Below are positions 5,459 through 13,559 of a stretch of 14,436 nucleotides of DNA, in pieces. The stretch's first letter is position 1. Each line of letters starts with the position of its first letter. The stretch spans positions 1-14,436 of the forward strand of contig JAEYRT010000201.1 in the NCBI GenBank assembly GCA_023435325.1. Direction: 5' to 3'. Origin of the DNA: Pseudomonadota bacterium. GTDB lineage: Bacteria; Pseudomonadota; Gammaproteobacteria; Burkholderiales; Burkholderiaceae_C. Position numbers and translations under genes: made by a program. The notes beneath the pieces are model-generated. The model did no database searches and was not told the DNA's origin. It saw nothing but the letters and a program-made list of their open reading frames with translations.

Positions 5459-7897
5459 CTGCGGCGTTACACGCGCCCAATACCTACGAGCAATCGCGCG
5501 CTCGCACTGCAGGATTTCAGGATTTTGTGAATGCCAGCGGACAGCGCCACAGTCTGGCGTGTTGACCACCTTGGCGCCCACTGCTTCCCAGCGCTGCACC
5601 ACCGACGCCGCCGGATGGCCATAGCGGTTGCGATAGCCTGATTGCACCACGGCAAAACGTGGTCGTACCCGTGCCACCCAGGAAGCGCTTGATGAGGAGG
5701 CACTGCCGTGGTGCGGCACCATCACGACATCGGCTTGCATGTCCGCTCCCGTGTGCAACAGCTCCTGTTCCTGCTGCGTGCCAATATCGCCCGTCAGCAG
5801 CACCCGCTGACCGGTGACACTGTGCACCCGCAGCACACAGCTGCCAGCATTGCTGGAGGACAGGTGCTGCTGCAGCAACGTCTGCGGTGGATGCAAAACC
5901 TCGAACTGCACGCCATCCCACTGCCAGGACTGACCACGCACGCAAGCAACGCCACCGGCCCCCAGCCACTGCAGCCCGGGAAATGCCTGCTGCACCGAGG
6001 CCGCTCCGCCTGCGTGGTCCCCATCTGCATGGCTGATCATCATCGCCGTCGGCCGCAGGCCCAAGGCACGCAGCACAGGCACGACCGTGCGCTCTCCAGC
6101 ATCGGCATGCTCCGACCAGCGCGGCCCCGCATCAAACAGCACACTGTGGTTGCGGGTGCGCAGCAAGACAGCACTGCCCTGCCCCACATCCAGCGCCAGC
6201 AACTCCAGCTGTCCCCAAGCTGGCGCTGCAGGCACCCAAAACAGCAAGGGCAGCAGCGCTGGAACCGCCAGCATCCGCACACGCCACCCCCAGGGCATGA
6301 CCAGCCACAGACATGCAAGCAGCCCTGCCAGCGCCGCCCACCACGGAGGCTGGGCAAAATGCACCACAGCCATGGGCCAGGCGGCCATTTGCTCCAGCAC
6401 CCACACCATGGCTGTCACGCCATGGGCCACCCAGGCCCACAATGCAGGAAGCACGGCCCCCAGCATGGCCAAAGGCGTGATGATCAACGTCATCCATGGC
6501 ACGGCAAGCAGATTGGCAAACATGCCGACCACCGATATCTGACCGAAGAGCAGCAAGGTCAGCGGTGCCAGCGCCAGACCTACCACCACCTGCTCACGCA
6601 GCAGTTGCCTTGCATGCCTGCCGAGGGCTTGCCCCTGGATTTCCACCTCCCTGGGCTGTGCGGCAAACAGCACACCGACCGCCACGAAGCTCAGCCAGAA
6701 ACCGGCCTGCAACAAACTCCAGGGGTCCAGCAGCACCACCCCTGTCAGCACACACAGCCAGACATAGGGCCAGGGCCACTGGCGACCACTCTGACGCATC
6801 CAGACCACAACGGCCAGCATGCCGATGGTGCGCTGCGCCGGGACGCCCCAGCCACTGAACACGGCATAGGCAGCCGCCAGCAGCCATCCTGCCCAGCCTG
6901 CGGCGACAGGCGCTGGCATCCACAGGCAGCATCGCATGGACCGCCGCCACAGTGCATTGACGATAGCCATCGCCAGCCACGCAAACATGGTGATATGCAG
7001 GCCGCTGATGCTGACCAGGTGGGCAATGCCGGTATCCCGGAACAGTTGCCAGTCATTGCGCGTGATGCTGGACTGCGCGCCGGTCACCAGCGCCTGCACC
7101 ACGCCCAGTGAGGCACGGTGCCGCTCGTCCATCTGCCCATGCGCCTGCATGCGCTGGTGCAGGACACCGCGCAACTGCGCAACAGGCGCCCTCCATGTCT
7201 GGGCCCGCCAGCGCGGTGCAGCCACACCTTTCCCCTGGCGCACATAGCCCGTTGCCCGAATGCCTTGGCTCCACTGCCACAGCTCCCAGTCCCTGCCATG
7301 CGGGTTGCGCTCTCCATGCGCAGCCTTCAGACGCACCGTCCATTCCCAGCGCTGGCCTGCGCGCAAACCCTCTTCGGGCGGGCTGCCATACCAGGTCAGC
7401 GCCAGATGTGGCGGCAATGGCACCCGCGTGGAAGGCGTCTGCACAGGCCATGCGTGCTCGACATCCACACGCAGGCGCGTGCCGCGTTCCACGGCCTGCG
7501 GCAGGGCGACAATGGTGGCGACGACACGGATGTCCCTGCCTTCCCACTGCGCAGGCATGCGCTGTGCATCCAGGTGTGTGGCACGCCAGCCGGTCGCGGA
7601 AAAGCCTGCCACCAAGGCCAGCAGACCGAACAGCCAGCGCCGCCGCCACGATGTGCCGTGCAGCGCAACACCTGCCCTGCGCCACAGCAACAACGCTGCC
7701 ATGCAAGCCACCGTTGCCAGCGCGATGTACACGCCAGGTGTCCACAGTGCCTCTTGCTGCAATTGCAAGGCAGTTCCTGCCACCAGACCGCACATGGCCA
7801 GCACACCCGTCGCCGGGCGCGGTGTGAAAGCGGAGTAATGTCTTGGCATACTGCGAAGCATGCGATGCGCCTGCGCCAGCCGCAAAGCCGGTGGCAC
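5456..7897 (-). CDS. comEC: DNA internalization-related competence protein ComEC/Rec2
   Basis: ComEC is the inner-membrane channel that carries single-stranded DNA into the cytoplasm during natural transformation. The 813-residue frame has the expected order: N-terminal membrane segments with a DUF4131-like domain (roughly residues 25-220), then the multi-pass competence domain with HLVSISGLHITMFAW near residue 290. A C-terminal metallo-beta-lactamase-like domain begins near 565 with LALDVGQGSAVLL. This includes the metal motif SHADGDHAGG (about 620-629) and VMVPHHGSAS. The stop is TAG at 5456-5458. The start is uncertain: GTG at 7897 gives the longest frame, while ATG at 7861 or 7849 gives products 12 or 16 residues shorter; none has a good ribosome-binding site. 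It is divergent from the RidA-family gene. No other competence gene is nearby, so transformability cannot be judged. Confidence 0.95.
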   Translation of the reverse strand: MPPALRLAQAHRMLRSMPRHYSAFTPRPATGVLAMCGLVAGTALQLQQEALWTPGVYIALATVACMAALLLWRRAGVALHGTSWRRRWLFGLLALVAGFSATGWRATHLDAQRMPAQWEGRDIRVVATIVALPQAVERGTRLRVDVEHAWPVQTPSTRVPLPPHLALTWYGSPPEEGLRAGQRWEWTVRLKAAHGERNPHGRDWELWQWSQGIRATGYVRQGKGVAAPRWRAQTWRAPVAQLRGVLHQRMQAHGQMDERHRASLGVVQALVTGAQSSITRNDWQLFRDTGIAHLVSISGLHITMFAWLAMAIVNALWRRSMRCCLWMPAPVAAGWAGWLLAAAYAVFSGWGVPAQRTIGMLAVVVWMRQSGRQWPWPYVWLCVLTGVVLLDPWSLLQAGFWLSFVAVGVLFAAQPREVEIQGQALGRHARQLLREQVVVGLALAPLTLLLFGQISVVGMFANLLAVPWMTLIITPLAMLGAVLPALWAWVAHGVTAMVWVLEQMAAWPMAVVHFAQPPWWAALAGLLACLWLVMPWGWRVRMLAVPALLPLLFWVPAAPAWGQLELLALDVGQGSAVLLRTRNHSVLFDAGPRWSEHADAGERTVVPVLRALGLRPTAMMISHADGDHAGGAASVQQAFPGLQWLGAGGVACVRGQSWQWDGVQFEVLHPPQTLLQQHLSSSNAGSCVLRVHSVTGQRVLLTGDIGTQQEQELLHTGADMQADVVMVPHHGSASSSSASWVARVRPRFAVVQSGYRNRYGHPAASVVQRWEAVGAKVVNTPDCGAVRWHSQNPEILQCERAIARRYWARVTPQ

Positions 7898-7937
7898 AGT
7901 TCATGCACACACCCAACAAGACGAAAGGACCCACACC

Positions 7938-8408
7938 ATGAGCGTTTATGACAAGCTCCAAGCCCTGAACATCCATCTACCCCCGGTGGCCGTACCTGCT
8001 GCGGCCTATGTGCCCTTTGTGCAGACCGGCAATCTGGTGTTTCTGAGCGGCCACATTGCGCGAAAGGACGGCAAGGTGTGGGCCGGCCAGCTGGGTGCCG
8101 GCATCAGCACCGAAGAAGGCAAGCAAGCGGCGCGTGCGGTGGCGGTGGATCTGCTGGGCACGCTGCAAGCGGCCTGCGGTGGTGATCTGAACCGCGTCAA
8201 GCGCATCGTCAAAGTAATGAGCCTGGTGAACTCCACCCCAGGCTTTACCGAGCAGCACCTGGTCACCAATGGCTGCTCCGAACTGATTGCCGAAGTCTTT
8301 GGCGACAAGGGCACGCATGCACGCAGCGCCTTTGGCGTGGCGCAAATCCCCATGGGGGCCTGCGTGGAAATTGAACTGATTGCGGAAATCGAATCCACTG
8401 GTGCTTAA
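7938..8408 (+). CDS. RidA family protein (YjgF/YER057c/UK114)
   Basis: The 156-residue product has the RidA fold signature: NLVFLSGHIARKDGKVWAGQLG, the helix TEEGKQAARAVAVDLLGTLQAACGGDLNRVKRIVKV, and the C-terminal HARSAFGVAQIPMGACVEIELIAE with R129 at the position of the substrate-carboxylate-binding arginine. RidA enzymes hydrolyse reactive enamine/imine intermediates released by PLP enzymes. This longer type (about 155 residues rather than 128) is one of the less-studied subfamilies, so its substrate may differ. The ATG at 7938-7940 follows a GAAAGGA site about 9 bases upstream; 26 further in-frame codons upstream lack family similarity and overlap comEC. It is transcribed alone, divergent from comEC and convergent with folK, with a palindromic element and a terminator downstream. 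Confidence 0.93.
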   Translation: MSVYDKLQALNIHLPPVAVPAAAYVPFVQTGNLVFLSGHIARKDGKVWAGQLGAGISTEEGKQAARAVAVDLLGTLQAACGGDLNRVKRIVKVMSLVNSTPGFTEQHLVTNGCSELIAEVFGDKGTHARSAFGVAQIPMGACVEIELIAEIESTGA

Positions 8409-8409
8409 T

Positions 8410-8510
8410 AAAAAATAGCTGCCTGCGCTTGATGGATAAGGGTTTCAGATAGAAAAGTATCTGAAAACCAATATACATCAGCGCTAACAGCTATCTTTTA
8501 GCTATCTTTT
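8410..8510. repeat. Nested palindromic intergenic element (REP-like) with an 11-base tandem repeat
   Basis: The element begins 2 bases after the RidA stop codon. Outer imperfect arms of about 25 bases (8410-8434 and 8476-8499) share the core ATAGCTG..GCGCT. Nested inside is a perfect 9-base stem, TTTCAGATA/TATCTGAAA (8443-8451 and 8458-8466), with loop GAAAAG. The right end carries a perfect tandem copy of the 11-mer AGCTATCTTTT (8489-8499 and 8500-8510). On the minus strand the outer stem is followed by six T, so it could also terminate the folK operon transcript. From memory, elements with an ATAGCTG...GCGCT core are interspersed in Comamonadaceae intergenic regions; I cannot check copy number here. 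Confidence 0.75.
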
Positions 8511-8542
8511 AAGAAAAGAAGCAACAACTCCAGCACCCACCC

Positions 8543-8574
8543 GCGTTCCTGCTTCAGGAACGCTTTTTGTTTTT
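8543..8574 (+). terminator. Factor-independent terminator downstream of the RidA-family gene
   Basis: Perfect 9-base arms GCGTTCCTG/CAGGAACGC (8543-8551 and 8555-8563) flank a CTT loop. They are followed by TTTTT-G-TTTT. It is oriented for the plus strand, 135 bases after the RidA-family stop and directly before the convergent folK stop codon. Confidence 0.9.
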
Positions 8575-8578
8575 CTCG

Positions 8579-9091
8579 CTATTGCAACCGCGGAGTTCCG
8601 GCCTGCAAGGCACTGTCTGCCCAATCGGGGCCCTGCGCGGCTTCCATACGCTGATCGGCCACCTGCGCCAGTTGCTGTGCCGTCACCAGCTCGGGGGCCA
8701 GCTCCGCCAGAGGGCGCAGCACAAAAGCACGTTCATGCATGCGCGGGTGCGGCACCGTCAGCGTGGCAGTGTGGAACTGCTCGCTGCCCCACAGCAGCAC
8801 ATCCAGATCCAGTGTGCGGGGCGCATTGCGGTAAGGGCGCTCACGGCCTGCCGCCAGCTCCATGGCCTGCAAGGCCTCCAGAAACACCTGCGGAGCCAGG
8901 GTCGTATCCAGCTGCGCCACGGCATTCAGATAATCGGGGCCCGCTGCATCCACAGGTGCGCTGCTGTAGAGCGAAGACACGGCCTGCAACCGCGTCTGCG
9001 GCAAGACTGCCATGGCCTTCAGCGCCTGCAGCAAGGCCTCCCCCCGATCCCCGAGGTTGGCACCCAGGCCCACAAACACCGTCACGCTCAT
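8579..9091 (-). CDS. folK: 2-amino-4-hydroxy-6-hydroxymethyldihydropteridine pyrophosphokinase (HPPK)
   Basis: FolK transfers pyrophosphate from ATP to 6-hydroxymethyl-7,8-dihydropterin, the step before dihydropteroate synthase in folate synthesis. The 170-residue protein is the usual length. It starts with VFVGLGANLGD and carries the HPPK signature RNAPRTLDLDVLLW (residues 88-101), in which D95 and D97 are the magnesium-binding aspartates. HPRMHERAFVLRPLAEL follows. The ATG at 9089-9091 overlaps the pcnB stop codon in ATGA, so translation is coupled to pcnB. It is the last gene of the hda - HAD - pcnB - folK operon. The pcnB-folK pairing is widespread in proteobacteria. Confidence 0.97.
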   Translation of the reverse strand: MSVTVFVGLGANLGDRGEALLQALKAMAVLPQTRLQAVSSLYSSAPVDAAGPDYLNAVAQLDTTLAPQVFLEALQAMELAAGRERPYRNAPRTLDLDVLLWGSEQFHTATLTVPHPRMHERAFVLRPLAELAPELVTAQQLAQVADQRMEAAQGPDWADSALQAGTPRLQ

Positions 9092-10659
9092 GCGGTTTCC
9101 GCGTTGCCCGTGGCACTGCCACCAGCGCCTGCGGGCTTGCGACGGCGGCGACGGCGTTTTTTGGCAGGAGCATCTGCCAAAGCCTCCACGCCCTGGTTCA
9201 CAACGGCATCCAGAGGCGAAGCCTGCGTCTCGGACTTCTCCGTCTTGCGCGCAGGCTTGCGTGCAGGCTGGGCAGCACGTTGCTTCTGGCGTTGCTCTTC
9301 GCGGGCCTGGGCCACCAGGTCCTCACGGCGGGCATCGTCGGCCTGCTGGAATTCCTGCCACCACTCGGCCAGTTCTTCCGCCACCTCGCCCACATCCGCG
9401 CGCAGACGCAGAAAGTCAAAACCCGCGCGGAAGCGCGCCTGCTGCACCATGCCGAAGGGCGTGGAGCCCGTGCGCTTGTCAAAGCGCGGCTGCATCACCC
9501 AGATTTCGCGCATGTCGGCGGCCAGCTTGCCGCGGCCCGAGACATCGCCGATGCGCTGGTCGAACACTTCGTCAATCGCTTCGTTCAATGCGGGGAAGGC
9601 GTGATAGCCCTTTTTGAGGCGGCGTTCCCAGCCGGTTTTCACGTCCTGCCACAACACGCAGGCCAGCATGAAGCTGGGCGCCACGGGCTTGCCTTCACCC
9701 ACGCGGCGATCGGTATCGGCCAGCGCCGCCTTGACGAATGGGTGCTCGGCCCGTTCGACCACCACATCCAGCAGCGGGTAAATGCCATGGGCCAGGCCCA
9801 GCTTGTTGAGCTGCTCAATCGAGGCCAGTGCATGACCGGTCTGCAGCAGCTTGAGCATTTCGTCAAACAGACGGCTTTGCGGCACTTCGCGCAGCAAGGG
9901 TTCGCACTCAACCAAAGGCTTGGCGGTTTTGGGCTCCAGCTTGAAACCCAGAGGACTGAGCTTGGCCGCAAAACGCACGGCACGGATGATGCGCACCGGA
10001 TCTTCACGGTAGCGCGTCGTCGCATCGCCAATCATGCGCAGCACGCGCTTTTGCGCATCCTGAATGCCCTTGTGAAAGTCCACCACCACGCCACTTTCCG
10101 GGTCGTAGTACATGGCATTCACGGTGAAGTCACGGCGCGTGGCGTCCTGGTCCTGCGGGCCCCAGACGTTGTCGCGCAGCACGCGGCCGCTGGCGTCTAC
10201 CGCATGCTTCATGTTCGCCAAAGCCAGCTTGCTGGTGCGTTCATTGCCGCTGACCTGCTCGGCCAGGCTGTTGTCCAGAAAGGCGCGGAAGGTCGAGACC
10301 TCGATCACCTCATGCTCGCGCCCGCGGCCGTAGACCACGTGCACGATGCGAAAACGCTTGCCAATGATGAAGGCTCGGCGGAACAAATTCTTGACCTGCT
10401 CAGGCGTGGCATTGGTGGCCACGTCAAAGTCCTTGGGGCGCAGGCCCAGCAGCAAATCGCGCACCGCACCACCCACGATATAGGCCTCGTAGCCCGCATC
10501 CTTGAGCGTGCGCACCACATCCACGGCGCGGGGGTCCACCAGTTGCGGATCAATACCGTGCACGCTGGCCGGCACCTCTTCACGCTTGCCAAAACGCGGC
10601 TTGCGCGAACGGGTGGCGGGCTCTTTGCCCAGCAATTTGTCGATGATGGTTTTAATCAT
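9088..10659 (-). CDS. pcnB: Poly(A) polymerase I
   Basis: PcnB adds poly(A) tails to RNA 3' ends and so promotes decay by exonucleases. The 523-residue protein has the class II nucleotidyltransferase head YIVGGAVRDLLLG (GGAVRD at 63-68) with catalytic DFD at 77-79. It then has ATPEQVKNLFRRAFIIGKRFRIVHVVYG, where the GKRFRI segment favours poly(A) polymerase over a CCA-adding enzyme. Next come EVSTFRA, the RRDFTVNAMYYDP motif and the RNA-binding domain RIIRAVRFAAKLG-like segment. The C-terminus is strongly basic (KKRRRRRRK near residue 500), a usual RNA-binding extension of this family. The ATG at 10657-10659 overlaps the stop of the upstream phosphatase gene by 4 bases, and the stop overlaps folK by 4 bases. 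The coupling supports one operon. Confidence 0.96.
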   Translation of the reverse strand: MIKTIIDKLLGKEPATRSRKPRFGKREEVPASVHGIDPQLVDPRAVDVVRTLKDAGYEAYIVGGAVRDLLLGLRPKDFDVATNATPEQVKNLFRRAFIIGKRFRIVHVVYGRGREHEVIEVSTFRAFLDNSLAEQVSGNERTSKLALANMKHAVDASGRVLRDNVWGPQDQDATRRDFTVNAMYYDPESGVVVDFHKGIQDAQKRVLRMIGDATTRYREDPVRIIRAVRFAAKLSPLGFKLEPKTAKPLVECEPLLREVPQSRLFDEMLKLLQTGHALASIEQLNKLGLAHGIYPLLDVVVERAEHPFVKAALADTDRRVGEGKPVAPSFMLACVLWQDVKTGWERRLKKGYHAFPALNEAIDEVFDQRIGDVSGRGKLAADMREIWVMQPRFDKRTGSTPFGMVQQARFRAGFDFLRLRADVGEVAEELAEWWQEFQQADDARREDLVAQAREEQRQKQRAAQPARKPARKTEKSETQASPLDAVVNQGVEALADAPAKKRRRRRRKPAGAGGSATGNAETA

Positions 10660-11357
10660 GGGTTTTCAGTAAACAGATCCAGGATGCGCCAGCCGCGTTC
10701 TTGCGCCAGAGCCCGCAGACGTGGCTCGGGGTTGGTGGCCACAGGGTGGTCCACCCGTTCGAGCAGGGGCACATCGTTCATGGAGTCGCTGTAGAAGGTC
10801 GATTCCACACCATCCCAGGAAAGTCCGCGTGCAGCCAGCCAAGCATCCATGCGCGTCACCTTGCCTTCGCGCATATTAGGCAGTCCTTTCACCTCGCCCG
10901 TGAACCAGCCTCCGGCATCGCGTTCCAGCTCGGTGGCGAGCAGCTCCTGCACGCCAAACGCGGTGGCGATCGGGCGCGTGACGAATTCATTGGTGGCCGA
11001 GGTGATCACCACCATATCACCGGCACGCAGGTGGTTTTGCACCAGCTCCAGCGCTTGCGGCTGGATGGCCGGCCCAATGACCTCCTGCATGAAACGCGCA
11101 TGCGCTGCGTGGGCGGCATCGGCACCGCGCTGGACAATGGCCTCGGTGGCAAAACGCACATAGTCCTGCACATTCAGCGTGCCCGCCTGGTAATGCGCAA
11201 AGAACTCGTCGTTGCGGCGACCGAACTCGGCGCGGTCACACCAACCGATGGCGATGGAAAACTCCCCCCAGCCGTGGTCTGAATCCATGGGAATCAGCGT
11301 ATGGTCAAGATCAAACAGTGCCAAACGCGGCCGCTGGGTCTGGGGAGCAGAAGACAT
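10656..11357 (-). CDS. HAD-IB family phosphatase (SerB-like hydrolase)
   Basis: The 233-residue cytoplasmic enzyme carries all haloacid dehalogenase motifs: motif I LALFDLDHTLIP with nucleophile D16 and D18, motif II VVITSATNEFVT, motif III lysine in REGKVTRMDAWL, and motif IV TFYSDSMNDVPLLERV. It belongs to the HAD subfamily IB with phosphoserine phosphatase and CicA-type proteins; the substrate is not predictable from sequence. I chose the ATG at 11355-11357 because it puts the DxDxT motif about 15 residues in, as in relatives. A longer in-frame start at 11477 would run into hda. The gene sits 55 bases after hda and overlaps pcnB by 4 bases. The ribosome-binding site is weak (GAAAG). Confidence 0.92.
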   Translation of the reverse strand: MSSAPQTQRPRLALFDLDHTLIPMDSDHGWGEFSIAIGWCDRAEFGRRNDEFFAHYQAGTLNVQDYVRFATEAIVQRGADAAHAAHARFMQEVIGPAIQPQALELVQNHLRAGDMVVITSATNEFVTRPIATAFGVQELLATELERDAGGWFTGEVKGLPNMREGKVTRMDAWLAARGLSWDGVESTFYSDSMNDVPLLERVDHPVATNPEPRLRALAQERGWRILDLFTENP

Positions 11358-11412
11358 GAATGCTTTCAAAGAAAAATGAAGACCGGGAACATGGCGCGTA
11401 CAGGCGGCATGC

Positions 11413-12111
11413 TCACTCGGTCTCCAGCATGGTTTTGAGCAAGGGAATGGTGATGGCGCGCTTGTTGCGCAGGGCAAACTCGTCGAGCATGTCCAGCAAC
11501 TGCATCAGGCTTGCCAAGTCCCGCGAAAAGCGCTTGAGCATGTAATCCACCACATCGGCACTCAGCGTCACGCCCCGTGCGGCAGCTTCGGTCTTGAGCA
11601 CCTCGCGGCGCTCTTCCTCGTTGGGCACATGCAGCTGGAACACATGGCCCCAGCCCAGACGGCTGCGCAAATCATCGCGCACTTCCATGGCCGCAGGCGG
11701 CGCATCGCCCGCCGACAAAATCCAGCATGGTGATCCGCTGGGCGGGTTGATGGCGTTGACAAACCAGTTGAAGGCGCGGGACTGCTGCATCGGGGTGTAC
11801 AGATGCACATCATCCATGACCACGGCCGACCAGCGCTCGTCAAACTCCGGCGGGAAACCCGTGGAGACATCCATCCAGCCGACCTGTGCCCCTTGTTCGC
11901 GCAGCATTTCGCGCACGGCCTTGAGCAAGTGCGTCTTGCCTGAGCCCGAGGCACCCCACAAGTAAGTGGGCACAGGCGAACGCGGCGTAGGACCGAAGCC
12001 TTCACTGACCCAGTTTTGCAGATGAGCCACGACCGGCGCATTGCGGCCAGCATAAAAGCGCGAAAGGGATGGCCCTGTGGGCAAGCCGATATCCAGCGCC
12101 AGTTGCTTCAT
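11413..12111 (-). CDS. hda: DnaA regulatory inactivator Hda (DnaA-like AAA+ protein)
   Basis: Hda binds the DNA-loaded beta clamp and stimulates ATP hydrolysis by DnaA, which prevents re-initiation of replication. With the ATG at 12111 the protein has 232 residues. The N-terminal KQLALDI resembles the clamp-binding motif of Hda (QLSLP-type). Walker A is GASGSGKT (53-60), Walker B is VVMDD (97-101), and the box VII arginine lies in DLRSRL (R151). Helices RGVTLSADVVDYMLKRFSRDLASLMQLLDMLDEFAL form the lid. It lacks the DnaA DNA-binding domain, as expected. A second ATG three codons upstream (12120) is possible; neither has a clear ribosome-binding site. It heads the HAD - pcnB - folK operon and diverges from purM. 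In some beta-proteobacteria this gene is annotated only as DnaA-related. Confidence 0.92.
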   Translation of the reverse strand: MKQLALDIGLPTGPSLSRFYAGRNAPVVAHLQNWVSEGFGPTPRSPVPTYLWGASGSGKTHLLKAVREMLREQGAQVGWMDVSTGFPPEFDERWSAVVMDDVHLYTPMQQSRAFNWFVNAINPPSGSPCWILSAGDAPPAAMEVRDDLRSRLGWGHVFQLHVPNEEERREVLKTEAAARGVTLSADVVDYMLKRFSRDLASLMQLLDMLDEFALRNKRAITIPLLKTMLETE

Positions 12112-12483
12112 AGAAGGCATGCAGTCAATACGTCCAGCCTGCGGTCACGCAGGCGCATGTGCACTATCAATGCATTCAAAGGCAGGAACGTAGGCATGAA
12201 GGAGAAAGAGCGGAAACACCCCGCCTTAGCGCGGCAGGGGACATGCAAATGACCAGCAGCTCACGCTGTGGCAATTTGTACATTTTAGTCTGCTTCGGAC
12301 ATTCTTACAGACTCTGCCGGCTTGGCGCGCTCTACAGTCCCTAGCAAAGCCCCACTGAATAGGCACTCACATCCGCCGATGTCCAACCTTCCCGAAACGT
12401 CATGGGGCATATTCGGGGAACTCTGGACTTAAAATCGCCCGGACCCCCGCCCCCGCGTGGGCACACTCTGCACAGAATCATCC
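12112..12483. other. Divergent hda-purM intergenic region (about 370 bases, no gene)
   Basis: I see no convincing gene; the short open frames here lack family features or a proper start site. Two hairpins are visible: GCCTGCG/CGCAGGC with loop GTCA at 12137-12154, close before hda, and CCCCGCC/GGC-A-GGGG at 12219-12240. A weaker 6-base inverted repeat AGTCTG/CAGACT (12287-12292 and 12308-12313) encloses a 15-base loop. The region must hold the promoters of both operons. It is long enough for a leader or small RNA, but nothing matches a family that I recognise. Confidence 0.5.
12430..12435 (+). promoter_or_regulatory. Possible -10 box of the purM promoter
   Basis: TAAAAT (5 of 6 to TATAAT) lies 48 bases before the purM start codon. 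No good TTGACA-like hexamer is found 16-18 bases upstream, so the promoter is only tentative. Confidence 0.3.
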
Positions 12484-13536
12484 ATGAGCTCCTCTGCCTC
12501 CTCTTCCACCCCCATTTCTTACAAAGACGCTGGCGTCGACATCGACGCAGGTGACGCCCTGGTCGAACGCATCAAGCCCCTGGCCAAGAAGACCATGCGT
12601 GAAGGCGTGATGGCCGGTATCGGCGGCTTTGGCGCGCTGTTCGAAGTGCCCAAGCGCTACCAGGAACCCGTGCTCGTGTCCGGCACGGATGGTGTGGGCA
12701 CCAAGCTGCGCCTGGCCTTCGAATGGAACATGCACGACACCGTGGGCATTGACCTGGTGGCCATGAGCGTCAACGACGTGCTGGTGCAAGGTGCCGAGCC
12801 CCTGTTCTTCCTCGACTACTTCGCCTGCGGCAAACTGGATGTGGACACCGCCGCTGCCGTTGTGGGTGGCATTGCCAAGGGCTGCGAGCTGTCCGGCTGT
12901 GCACTGATTGGTGGCGAAACTGCGGAAATGCCCGGCATGTACCCCGATGGCGAGTACGACCTGGCTGGCTTTGCCGTCGGCGCCGTGGAAAAGTCCAAGA
13001 TCCTGACCGGCCAGAACGTCAAGCCCGGAGATGTGGTGCTGGGCCTGGCTTCGGCTGGCGTGCACTCCAACGGTTTCTCGCTGGTGCGCAAATGCATTGA
13101 GCGCGCGCAGGCCAACGGCACCGTGCCCGAGACACTGGACGGCAAGCCTTTCAAGCAGGCCATCATGGAGCCCACACGCCTGTACGTGAAGAACGTGCTG
13201 GCCGCTCTGGCACAGCACCCCATCAAGGCACTGGCCCACATCACCGGCGGTGGCCTGCTGGAAAACATCCCGCGCGTGCTGCCTGAAGGCACCGGCGCTG
13301 ACTTGAAAGCCGGCAGCTGGCCTCAGACCGAGCTGTTCGCCTGGCTGCAGCAAACCGCCGGCATTGACGACGTGGAAATGAACCGCACCTTCAACAACGG
13401 CATCGGCATGGTGCTGGTGGTGGCAGCGGAAGCGGCGCAAGCCACGGCAGCCACTTTGCGCGAACTGGGTGAAACCGTCTATACGATCGGTAACATTACG
13501 GAACGCAGCGAAGGCGCTGCGGTCCAGGTCAAGTAG
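12484..13536 (+). CDS. purM: Phosphoribosylformylglycinamidine cyclo-ligase (AIR synthetase)
   Basis: PurM closes the imidazole ring of purines by converting FGAM and ATP to AIR, ADP and phosphate. The 350-residue protein has the full family pattern: SYKDAGVDIDAGDALVERIKP near the start, GGFGALFEVP, VSGTDGVGTKLRLAF, VGIDLVAMSVNDVLVQGAEPLFFLDYFACGKLD, ALIGGETAEMPGMY, GLASAGVHSNGFSLVRK, HITGGGLLENIPRVLP and FNNGIGMVLVV. The ATG at 12484-12486 gives the usual length. An in-frame GTG at 12457 would add 9 residues with no family similarity. No strong ribosome-binding site precedes either. It is the first gene of a plus-strand unit, followed after 23 bases by an AI-2E-family transporter. Confidence 0.97.
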   Translation: MSSSASSSTPISYKDAGVDIDAGDALVERIKPLAKKTMREGVMAGIGGFGALFEVPKRYQEPVLVSGTDGVGTKLRLAFEWNMHDTVGIDLVAMSVNDVLVQGAEPLFFLDYFACGKLDVDTAAAVVGGIAKGCELSGCALIGGETAEMPGMYPDGEYDLAGFAVGAVEKSKILTGQNVKPGDVVLGLASAGVHSNGFSLVRKCIERAQANGTVPETLDGKPFKQAIMEPTRLYVKNVLAALAQHPIKALAHITGGGLLENIPRVLPEGTGADLKAGSWPQTELFAWLQQTAGIDDVEMNRTFNNGIGMVLVVAAEAAQATAATLRELGETVYTIGNITERSEGAAVQVK

Positions 13537-13559
13537 TACTTCTCACAAAGCGATCATCT

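Noticed and set aside
5708..7111. 467-codon plus-strand open frame opposite comEC
   Set aside because: Antisense shadow of comEC, rich in His/Gln/Pro with no domain; the comEC frame carries all conserved motifs.
8677..10794. 705-codon plus-strand open frame opposite folK and pcnB
   Set aside because: It is the antisense of clearly conserved genes in GC-rich DNA; its composition (His, Arg, Gln-rich) is that of a shadow frame and no domain is recognisable.
12016..12344. Two small plus-strand frames (78 and 61 codons) in the hda-purM region
   Set aside because: No family similarity that I recognise; the first overlaps hda antisense, and no good start context is present for either.
12457..12483. 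GTG start extending PurM by 9 residues
   Set aside because: The extra residues do not match the family and the ATG at 12484 gives the normal PurM length.
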